A stretch of 6,532 nucleotides of DNA, taken from NCBI GenBank assembly GCA_903889815.1, contig CAISYX010000273.1:1-6532 (forward strand), in the 5' to 3' direction. The translations under genes were made by a program, and so were the position numbers. The stretch is from an uncultured Gammaproteobacteria bacterium (GTDB lineage Bacteria; Pseudomonadota; Gammaproteobacteria; Pseudomonadales; Pseudohongiellaceae). The notes under the pieces were generated by a model. The model was not told the origin of the DNA, did no database searches, and was given only the letters and a program-made list of their open reading frames with translations. Below, piece after piece: positions 1 through 5,849 of this stretch; position 1 is the first letter of the stretch, and each line of letters opens with the position of its first letter.

Positions 1-2500
1 ATCTGATCTCGATTCCCACGTTGTCCATGTAGGAATAGTTCATGAAATACGAGGCCTCCAGCGTGGTTGTGAACGTCCCCCAGTCGCCTGCTTCGTACGT
101 ATGGCGCACCTTCGCATCTACCAGATCGATGAACACGGAGGCCACGTTCTGCGCTTGCCTGTAGATGGTGTCTACCGACATGTCCAGTGGATCTCTCAGC
201 ACCGAATTGGTGCCCCCGGAGAGGGTACGCAGGTAAGCGGTCGCCGCTGCCCGATCGGCTGCATTGGCGGGATTGTACGTGGCCGTCGTGCGGCCAGTGG
301 CTGCCAGGAATACGCGGAACTGGTCGTACACCGTATCCGTATCATCCAGCGTACGGATTCTGTCGATGTACTTCACATTCTGGTAGTCCATGCTGATGCT
401 GAGGTTCTCGATCGCCTCATAGGTGAATCCGATGTTGCGAATCGTAGAGGTCTCGGGCCGCAGACCGGGATTGCCGGCGGTACAGGTGGAGGAGCCGATC
501 AAGGATGCATTGAAGAACGGATCATTGCCTGAGAAGGCCTCACCACACAGCTCGTTCGGGATGAACGGACGGCCCTGCACAGGGGTGGGGGCCAGGAAGC
601 TCTCCCCCCAGGAAGCGCGCAGTGCCAGACCGTCCATGGCCTCCCAGCGCAGCGCCACTTTCGGCGTTGTGGCCTTCAAGCCGAAATCCTTGAACTCTTC
701 ATGGCGGACCGCAGTCTGCAAGGTCAAGGATTCCAGAATCGGCACTTCCACCTCCAGGAATACTGCCCTGACCTCACTGACATACCTCGCGTCCTTGCGC
801 ACCGGCGTCGTGATATCAACGTTGTAATTAAGTCCGACGTTCGCAAGGCGATTGGCAAACTCATCGTTGATCGTGTCTCGCCACTGATAGCCCGTAGCCA
901 TGGAGACGGCCCCAGCCGGCAAATCGAACAACTCACCCGTAATGGTGAACTCCGCGATATCCAGGTAGTCCCGGCTGCCAGTCAGCTTGATCGGCTCATA
1001 CATCCAGTCCATCACCGCCCGCGTGTTGTTGGTGACACCCTCTTTGTAGAAGGGTGAGCGCGGGTCGGAACTGCCGAAGGGGTTGAACCATTGATTGCCG
1101 TTGGGACCGCCCTTGCCCATCAAGGCAAGCTGCAGCTTCGACAGATGCAAAGTACCGACTTTTGTACGCGAGCGTGAGGCGCGTTCCTGCGTGGAGTAAT
1201 ACGCATAGCCCGACCATGTATCACTCAGATCAAAGCTTGTTCCGAGCTTGATGCGGTTGGAGTCGACATTGGTGCCCCCGGAGGTCTCTCCGAATTCGTT
1301 GATCCCGGGCGGCGTCACGCCCAGACCCGACGACGGGCGCCACAACCACGGCGTCACATCGTAGCCGAAGGTATTGGCGGGGTGACTGGCGGGAATGAAC
1401 AAGACGTTGCGATTGTTCGGGTTCAAGGCGGTGACTACCCCCATGGAACCCTCGTTCATCAGATAGTTCAAATTGGCGGAGAGTTCGAACCGCAGCCAGT
1501 CTTTGGCTTCCCAGGTAAGATTCTGATACAGGTTGTACTCGCTCATCCCTGTCGCATAGGGGTAGGTATGCGTGTAGTTGTACCAGCATGTTCTGTTGTT
1601 TCCAGTGCCAGTGATGATCCCGCTGGGGATGGAGCCGCGCTTGGTCCGATCTTCAAGGCCCTGATTGAAAGTCCCGCAACTCGGGTCTGGCAGGTTGCCA
1701 CCCAGTGAGCGTCCACCGTGGAGCCCGCCCAGTTTCGGCGTCGCGCCTGTCACCCGTCGATAGGTGCCCGGGTTGCCGGAGCCAGACGAGCCGTCGGCCA
1801 TCTCCCACTCCCGGGGACGTTCGTAGTAGCCCAGTCGCGTGCGCTTGCGGGCATCGAACGCGCCTACGTAATTGATGCCATTGTCGAAACTTTTGCCCCA
1901 GAGAAAGGCGATATTGCCCTCTTCCATACCGCCTTCTTCCGGCGTCTGATAATACGCACGTACGCGCAGCCCATCGAACTGCTTGATGGGAATCATGTTC
2001 ACTACGCCGGCGACCGCATCTGATCCGTACAAGGCTGAGCCGCCATCGAGCACGATCTCGACCCGGGCAATGGCGATGTCCGGGATCATGGCGGTCACAG
2101 AGGTATCAATGGCGCGCAGGCCGTCCACCATGCTCAGGGTGCTGTTTTCGCCCAGGCCCCGCAGATTGAAGGTTGTACCTGTACTGCTCTGGGCGCCGTC
2201 ATTGCCGCCAAGAACGTTCAGTACGACATTGGTGTTCTGCGTAAAACTCAGGTCCCGGATGTAGTTCGCCATGCTGGGCGCGCCGGACTGGTAGAGCTCA
2301 TCCTGGTTGATGGTCGCCACAGGAGAGTTCTGCGCGAACGCAGAGTTGCGGATGTAGGAGCCTGTTACCACGACTTCTTCGACTTCAGGATCGGCCGCGG
2401 GCTGGGCCTGGGCCTGGACCAGTGCGGGAAAGGCCATGGAAGCAAGAAGACAGGAATGGATCAGGTGACGCAGCTGCCCGCGTCGGGTGAAGGTATGCAT
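1..2500 (-). CDS. TonB-dependent outer-membrane receptor A (C-terminus cut by window edge)
   Basis: TonB-dependent receptor that would import a scarce substrate across the outer membrane using TonB-ExbBD energy; the substrate is unknown. I translated the minus strand from the ATG at 2500 to the window edge: 833 codons with no stop or frameshift. The start has a GGAG six bases upstream and matches the start of receptor B. Residues 1 to about 32 are a Sec signal peptide (MHTFTRRGQLRHL, then a hydrophobic core ending VQAQAQ). The TonB box EEVVVTGS is at 41-48. Plug signatures are NLRGLGENSTL at 112-122 and LDGGSALYGSDAVAGVVN at 151-168. Barrel signatures are SWGESFLAP at 630-638 and NPGLRPETS at 677-685. 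Four mature cysteines (275, 305, 652, 673) match those of B. By alignment to B, about 135 residues lie beyond the window. It is about 70% identical to B in the plug, but loops near 232-320 and 738-785 are almost unrelated to B. Confidence 0.95.
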   Translation of the reverse strand, partial: MHTFTRRGQLRHLIHSCLLASMAFPALVQAQAQPAADPEVEEVVVTGSYIRNSAFAQNSPVATINQDELYQSGAPSMANYIRDLSFTQNTNVVLNVLGGNDGAQSSTGTTFNLRGLGENSTLSMVDGLRAIDTSVTAMIPDIAIARVEIVLDGGSALYGSDAVAGVVNMIPIKQFDGLRVRAYYQTPEEGGMEEGNIAFLWGKSFDNGINYVGAFDARKRTRLGYYERPREWEMADGSSGSGNPGTYRRVTGATPKLGGLHGGRSLGGNLPDPSCGTFNQGLEDRTKRGSIPSGIITGTGNNRTCWYNYTHTYPYATGMSEYNLYQNLTWEAKDWLRFELSANLNYLMNEGSMGVVTALNPNNRNVLFIPASHPANTFGYDVTPWLWRPSSGLGVTPPGINEFGETSGGTNVDSNRIKLGTSFDLSDTWSGYAYYSTQERASRSRTKVGTLHLSKLQLALMGKGGPNGNQWFNPFGSSDPRSPFYKEGVTNNTRAVMDWMYEPIKLTGSRDYLDIAEFTITGELFDLPAGAVSMATGYQWRDTINDEFANRLANVGLNYNVDITTPVRKDARYVSEVRAVFLEVEVPILESLTLQTAVRHEEFKDFGLKATTPKVALRWEAMDGLALRASWGESFLAPTPVQGRPFIPNELCGEAFSGNDPFFNASLIGSSTCTAGNPGLRPETSTIRNIGFTYEAIENLSISMDYQNVKYIDRIRTLDDTDTVYDQFRVFLAATGRTTATYNPANAADRAAATAYLRTLSGGTNSVLRDPLDMSVDTIYRQAQNVASVFIDLVDAKVRHTYEAGDWGTFTTTLEASYFMNYSYMDNVGIEIR

Positions 2501-2506
2501 GCTTAT

Positions 2507-2510
2507 CTCC
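2507..2510 (-). promoter_or_regulatory. Ribosome-binding site of receptor A
   Basis: GGAG on the minus strand, with six bases (ATAAGC) before the ATG at 2500. It fixes the start of A and is identical in sequence and spacing to the site of B. Confidence 0.85.
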
Positions 2511-2554
2511 AGGTGTTGGCCATTGCCGTGTGGACGACAGAGGGCCTTGTAACT

Positions 2555-2564
2555 TTGATATCAA
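2555..2564. promoter_or_regulatory. TTGATATCAA palindrome in leader of receptor A
   Basis: Perfect 10-base palindrome 55 bases before the start codon, overlapping a second small one (CAACTGTTG, 2562-2570). It lies downstream of the candidate promoter, where a bound repressor could block transcription. Conserved in the other spacer. Function inferred from symmetry only. Confidence 0.3.
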
Positions 2565-2593
2565 CTGTTGGGCACTTGAAAAGGCACTACTTG

Positions 2594-2622
2594 ATTATCA
2601 CTGGATGACTGCATGCGGTAAT
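2594..2622 (-). promoter_or_regulatory. Candidate sigma-70 promoter of receptor A
   Basis: GATAAT at 2594-2599 on the minus strand matches the -10 consensus at five of six bases. A poor -35 (ATTACC, 2617-2622) lies 17 bases upstream. This would give a leader of about 87 bases. The weak -35 overlaps a dyad, which is compatible with activator or repressor control. An alternative promoter closer to the hairpin (TTCAAA with TAGTCT) is weaker. Called by eye only. Confidence 0.35.
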
Positions 2623-2628
2623 TCGCAT
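2613..2628. promoter_or_regulatory. Candidate operator dyad before receptor A
   Basis: ATGCG-N6-CGCAT, two perfect 5-base arms around GTAATT on the plus strand. It overlaps the -35 region of the candidate promoter. In the other spacer the arms are unchanged while two of the six central bases differ, as expected for a dimeric regulator site with contact in the arms. The regulator is unknown. Confidence 0.4.
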
Positions 2629-2678
2629 ATCCGGTACGTCGATAGACTACCACTACGCCTTTTTAAACTTTGAAGCAT

Positions 2679-2705
2679 GCCTGGTGGCCATCCCGCCCAC
2701 CAGGC
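2679..2705 (-). terminator. Hairpin after receptor B, possible terminator
   Basis: Thirteen bases past the TAA of B there is a perfect 9-bp stem, GCCTGGTGG paired with CCACCAGGC, with a 9-base loop in which one more C-G pair can form beyond a C-C mismatch. On the transcribed strand the stem is followed by ATGCTTCAAAGTTT, which contains only short U runs, so it is a weak candidate for intrinsic termination and may instead protect the mRNA 3' end. Its location directly after the stop and its repetition after receptor C support a real transcript-end element. Confidence 0.55.
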
Positions 2706-2718
2706 ACTCATTCAGGCA

Positions 2719-5631
2719 TTACACCCCGGGCGTCCAGTCCACAGACAGATAGAACTGACGTCCCCAGGGAGTGGAGAGGCGCGTTTCTGCCCCGCCGATG
2801 ATCGCCAGGCGCTGCGGGCGCTTGTCGAACAGATTGTTCACACCGACGCTGACACTGAACTCACTGTTGAAGTACTGATCGAACACATGGCCATAGCGCG
2901 CATCAAAGATGTACTCGCCGCGGACCTTGGAAGGAATATTCTTCGTGTTGTCGCCTTTCCATTCCGGATAGAAGTCCACCACCTGCGAGTCAAATACGAG
3001 TTCACTCCAGTAATTGCCGGAGATTGACGCGCTCTGATTGCCACGGAACCAGGACAAGCGGGCATTGAGCTTGAGCTCTGGCAATGGCGGGGCGAGCCCT
3101 GTCCTGCCATTCTGCTTGCCCAGCGCCTCGGTTCGCACCTTGTCCAGCCCCATGTAGTCATAGGTCAGGTAATAGGTGCCTTGCACGGTTGTGGTGAAGG
3201 AGCCCCAGTTGGTGGTGTCCATGACGTACTGCGCTTTCGTGTCAACAAGGTCTACCCACACCGAGCTGATGTTCGCAGAGCGCGCAAACAGGCGTGACAC
3301 CGATCCGTTGGGGTAACGCAGAATCGCCACCCCCGGCTTGGTGGCTTCTACTGCCAGCCAGGCGTCGGCGGCTGCGCGGGTGGCAGAACCCGGCACGGTG
3401 CTGTAGGCAGATCTGGCGATGCCTGTTTCTTCCAGGAATCTGGAGAACTGGAATCCCACCGTGTCCTGCGGACTGAGGGTTCGAATACGGTCCTGATATT
3501 CGATCTGCTGATAATCCACTGACAGGTTCAGGCCTTCCAGGAAATTGCCAGAGGGCTCCCAGGTAAAGCCGATGTTCTGGATGGTCGAGGTCTCGGGCTG
3601 CAGCCCCGGGTTACCTGACGAGCACCCTATGCCGCCGATCAGCGGTGTGCCGGTGAACTCGTCCCTGCCACTGAACATATCCGCGCAACGGTCATCCGCG
3701 ACAAACGGACGCCCCTGGAAGGGTGAAGGTGCCAGGAAACTTTCGCCCCATGACGCACGAACGGCCAGGGTCGGCAATGCCTCCCAGCGTACGGCTACTT
3801 TTGGCGTGGTGGATACCAGGCCGAAGTCCTTCATTTCCTCATGGCGCACGGCCAGCTGCGCTGACAAGGTTTCCAGTACTGGAATTTCCACTTCCATGAA
3901 CACTGATCGGACCTCAGAGCCATAATCGGCATCCGTCTGCCGCGCGCCCAGCACCTGGCTGTTGGCGTAATTCTCGCCAAGGACCGTCCAGGGGTCGGCG
4001 AAATCTCTGTTCAGCAAATCACGCCATTGAAAACCAACGGCCATCTGCACGGCGCCGGCTGGCACATCAAAGAGCTCGCCGGTAGCCAGTGTCTCAAAGA
4101 TATCCAGATAGTTGCGGCTGGATGTCTCGTTCTTGTTTTCCAGCATGAGCCAGTCGATCATTTCCTGGGAGTTGCTGGTCACGCCCTTGACGTAATGTTT
4201 GGACCGGGGAGACTGGGAGCCAAAGGGGTTGAACCACTCCTTCCCGCTGGGACCACCCCGTCCGGACATCGCCAGTTGCAGGCGGGATGTACTCACCACA
4301 TTGGAATCCGACATCGACTTGGTTTCCTGCTGGGAGTAATAGGTATAGCCAGTCCAGGAGCCCGCGATGTCATACTCTGCAATGAGCTTGACTCTGTTGA
4401 AGAAGTTATGCGCGTGCACAGGCTTGGAGCTGTCGCTGTTGTACCAGGACGGCAGAGTGCCCCCGGTATTTCCAAATACGCGCCAGCTCCACGGCGTCAG
4501 GTCATAACCATAGTAATTGGCAGGGTGATTGGCCGGAATCTTCATGACAGCGCGGTCATTGCCGCCGTTGGGGGACGTGCCCGTCGACGTTTGCTTGTTC
4601 ACACGCGCATGGTTGTTCATGGTCAGGTTGAAGCGCAGCCAGTCGGTGGCCTCGAAGCTCACTGAGTTGTAGAGATTGTAATTGACCTCATGCCGGGAGT
4701 ACGCGTGCTGGATGCTGTAGTCGTAGGTGCAATTGCCCAGGTAAACGGTACCTGAGGGATTGCTGTTGTAGCCGAGGCCACGGGGCAGGGTGCCCTCATT
4801 GTACTGACCGCAGTCACGGTCCAGAAGGACGGCGCCAGTTGACGTGCCGCCGTGGGGGCCGAGGATATTTACACCCGGAGGCGCCCCAACCAGCCTTCTG
4901 AACGAACCCACCGGGCCTGCGTTGGACGCGTTGTCCGAATGCTCCCACTCACGTGTGCGCTCGTACATCATCAGCGGCGTCTGCTTCTGAGCCTCGAAGG
5001 CCCCCACATACTCCACACCATTGTTGAAGGACTTGCCCCACATGAACGCGCCGGTCATGTTTTCCATGGCGCCATCTTCGGTACGCTGATAGTAGGTACG
5101 CGCCTTGAAACCTTCGAACTGCTTGGTCGGAATGATATTGACAACGCCGGCCACGGCGTCAGAGCCATACAAGGCCGAGCCGCCATCCAGAACCATTTCC
5201 ATACGGGCAACGGCAATTTCCGGCAGGCTGGCGGACATCAGGGTATTGAGTGAGCGGGTTCCGTCAATCAGAGTGAGGGTGGAGTTCTCGCCCAGGCCTC
5301 TGAGATTGAAGCTGCTGTTGCCGGTCTGCGAGCCGTCCGCTGTGCCCAGCACGATATTCACCACGTTCGTGTTCTGCGTATAACTCAGATCTCGAATGTA
5401 GGCGCCTATGTTGGGAGCACCGGATTCGAACAGGTCTTCCGCCGTTACGGTATCCACGGGGGAGTTCTGTGCAAACGCGCTGTTGCGGATGTAGGAACCC
5501 GTAACCACCACTTCTTCCACTTCGGGTTCAGCAGCAGCCTGCGCCTGTGCAAGCACGGGAAATGCGATGGAAGCAACAAGACAGGAATGAATCAGATGAC
5601 GCAGCCGCCCGCGTCGGGTGAAGGTATGCAT
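2719..5631 (-). CDS. TonB-dependent outer-membrane receptor B (complete, 970 aa)
   Basis: Complete TonB-dependent receptor, ATG at 5631 to TAA at 2719-2721, preceded by GGAG with six-base spacing. Residues 1 to about 31 form a signal peptide (Arg/His-rich n-region, core LVASIAFPVLAQA). The TonB box EEVVVTGS at 39-46 follows almost directly, leaving no room for an STN domain. The plug spans roughly 50-170, with NLRGLGENSTL at 109-119 and LDGGSALYGSDAVAGVVN at 148-165, the classic pre-barrel plug motif. The barrel follows to the end, with SWGESFLAP at 627-635, NPGLQPETS at 674-682 and the family hallmark NNLFDKRPQR at 932-941. The protein ends GRQF...WTPGV, so the last aromatic residue is four residues before the C-terminus. 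Four mature cysteines (274, 301, 649, 670) form two closely spaced pairs in predicted extracellular loops. Length is within the long end of the family. The substrate is not identifiable; no metabolic neighbour gives a clue. Confidence 0.96.
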   Translation of the reverse strand: MHTFTRRGRLRHLIHSCLVASIAFPVLAQAQAAAEPEVEEVVVTGSYIRNSAFAQNSPVDTVTAEDLFESGAPNIGAYIRDLSYTQNTNVVNIVLGTADGSQTGNSSFNLRGLGENSTLTLIDGTRSLNTLMSASLPEIAVARMEMVLDGGSALYGSDAVAGVVNIIPTKQFEGFKARTYYQRTEDGAMENMTGAFMWGKSFNNGVEYVGAFEAQKQTPLMMYERTREWEHSDNASNAGPVGSFRRLVGAPPGVNILGPHGGTSTGAVLLDRDCGQYNEGTLPRGLGYNSNPSGTVYLGNCTYDYSIQHAYSRHEVNYNLYNSVSFEATDWLRFNLTMNNHARVNKQTSTGTSPNGGNDRAVMKIPANHPANYYGYDLTPWSWRVFGNTGGTLPSWYNSDSSKPVHAHNFFNRVKLIAEYDIAGSWTGYTYYSQQETKSMSDSNVVSTSRLQLAMSGRGGPSGKEWFNPFGSQSPRSKHYVKGVTSNSQEMIDWLMLENKNETSSRNYLDIFETLATGELFDVPAGAVQMAVGFQWRDLLNRDFADPWTVLGENYANSQVLGARQTDADYGSEVRSVFMEVEIPVLETLSAQLAVRHEEMKDFGLVSTTPKVAVRWEALPTLAVRASWGESFLAPSPFQGRPFVADDRCADMFSGRDEFTGTPLIGGIGCSSGNPGLQPETSTIQNIGFTWEPSGNFLEGLNLSVDYQQIEYQDRIRTLSPQDTVGFQFSRFLEETGIARSAYSTVPGSATRAAADAWLAVEATKPGVAILRYPNGSVSRLFARSANISSVWVDLVDTKAQYVMDTTNWGSFTTTVQGTYYLTYDYMGLDKVRTEALGKQNGRTGLAPPLPELKLNARLSWFRGNQSASISGNYWSELVFDSQVVDFYPEWKGDNTKNIPSKVRGEYIFDARYGHVFDQYFNSEFSVSVGVNNLFDKRPQRLAIIGGAETRLSTPWGRQFYLSVDWTPGV

Positions 5632-5637
5632 GCTTAT

Positions 5638-5641
5638 CTCC
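5638..5641 (-). promoter_or_regulatory. Ribosome-binding site of receptor B
   Basis: GGAG on the minus strand, with six bases (ATAAGC) before the ATG at 5631. It supports the 970-residue start, which also gives a well-formed signal peptide. Confidence 0.85.
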
Positions 5642-5685
5642 AGGTGTTGGCCATTGCCGTGCGGACGACAGAGGGCCTTGTAATT

Positions 5686-5695
5686 TTGATATCAA
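5686..5695. promoter_or_regulatory. TTGATATCAA palindrome in leader of receptor B
   Basis: Counterpart of the palindrome before receptor A, at the same distance from the start codon, also overlapping CAACTGTTG. One substitution lies just outside it (at 5684), none inside. Confidence 0.3.
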
Positions 5696-5724
5696 CTGTT
5701 GCGCACTTGAAAAGGCACTACTTG

Positions 5725-5753
5725 ATTATCACTGGATGACTGCATGCGTGAAT
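5725..5753 (-). promoter_or_regulatory. Candidate sigma-70 promoter of receptor B
   Basis: Same arrangement as before receptor A: GATAAT at 5725-5730 and, 17 bases upstream, a still weaker -35 (ATTCAC, 5748-5753). The -10 hexamer is unchanged between copies while the -35 region carries the only double substitution in the spacer, so the two promoters could differ in basal strength. Called by eye only. Confidence 0.33.
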
Positions 5754-5759
5754 TCGCAT
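5744..5759. promoter_or_regulatory. Candidate operator dyad before receptor B
   Basis: ATGCG-N6-CGCAT with centre TGAATT, the counterpart of the dyad before receptor A and in the same place relative to the candidate promoter. The arms are identical and the centre differs by a GT to TG change. Confidence 0.4.
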
Positions 5760-5809
5760 ATCCGGTACGTCGATAGACTACCACTACGCCTTTTTAAACT
5801 TTGAAGCAT

Positions 5810-5836
5810 GCCTGGTGGCCATCGCGGCCACCAGGC
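5810..5836 (-). terminator. Hairpin after receptor C, possible terminator
   Basis: Starts 13 bases past the TGA of C. It is a perfect 11-bp stem, GCCTGGTGGCC with GGCCACCAGGC, around a 5-base loop. It is stronger than the copy after B because the C-C mismatch is a C-G pair here. The same poor U-tract follows on the transcribed strand, so intrinsic termination is plausible but not certain; mRNA stabilisation is the alternative. Confidence 0.58.
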
Positions 5837-5849
5837 ATTCATTCAGACA

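Larger units (their letters stand above)
2450..2718 (-). repeat. Inter-receptor direct repeat, copy 1 (B-A spacer plus start of A)
   Basis: The 218-bp spacer 2501-2718 aligns without gaps to 5632-5849, with 9 substitutions (about 96% identity). The match continues into the first 51 coding bases (2450-2500 against 5581-5631, 3 differences), then falls away within the signal-peptide codons. On the other side it ends at the stop codon of the upstream gene. The offset between copies is a constant 3131 bp. The repeat holds the hairpin after B, a candidate promoter, two dyads and the ribosome-binding site of A. It is best read as a shared control module duplicated with the receptor genes; no transposase or target-site duplication is visible. 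Confidence 0.93.
5581..5849 (-). repeat. Inter-receptor direct repeat, copy 2 (C-B spacer plus start of B)
   Basis: Second copy of the 269-bp repeat, between the stop of receptor C and codon 17 of receptor B. Relative to copy 1, the changes in the 218-bp spacer are single bases near 5662, 5684 and 5702, a GT to TG swap at 5749-5750 inside a dyad, two C to G changes in the hairpin (5824, 5827) and two more next to the hairpin (5838, 5847). None alters the length, the ribosome-binding site, the dyad arms or the -10-like hexamer. Together with copy 1 it brackets receptor B as a cassette with direct repeats in the same orientation. Confidence 0.93.

Noticed and set aside
1..2500. Receptor A as a pseudogene
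   Set aside because: Full translation from 2500 to the left edge gave 833 codons without a stop or frameshift; it is simply cut by the window.
2497..2680. Spacer as a small mobile element bounded by GCATGCTT and AAGCATGC
   Set aside because: The 8-base inverted match is short and largely made of the palindrome GCATGC, one end overlaps the start codon, and there is no target-site duplication. Duplication together with the genes explains the repeats better.
2677..3027. Plus-strand frame starting in the hairpin after receptor B
   Set aside because: It overlaps the hairpin and the receptor C-terminus in antisense, and its protein has low-complexity shadow composition.
4027..4665. Long plus-strand open frame of 212 codons, and other plus-strand frames such as 101-532, 423-827 and 1718-2023
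   Set aside because: They lie antisense to receptor codons, have no ribosome-binding sites or recognisable domains, and arise from the codon bias of the receptor genes.
5540..5631. Lipoprotein signal from the Cys at residue 17
   Set aside because: The Cys lies before the hydrophobic core and the preceding residues (IHS) do not form a lipobox; an ordinary Sec signal ending in AQA fits.
2719..5631. SusC-type or FecA-type signalling receptor
   Set aside because: There is no N-terminal carboxypeptidase-like or STN domain: the TonB box follows the signal peptide within about ten residues. No SusD-like, sigma or anti-sigma gene is present.
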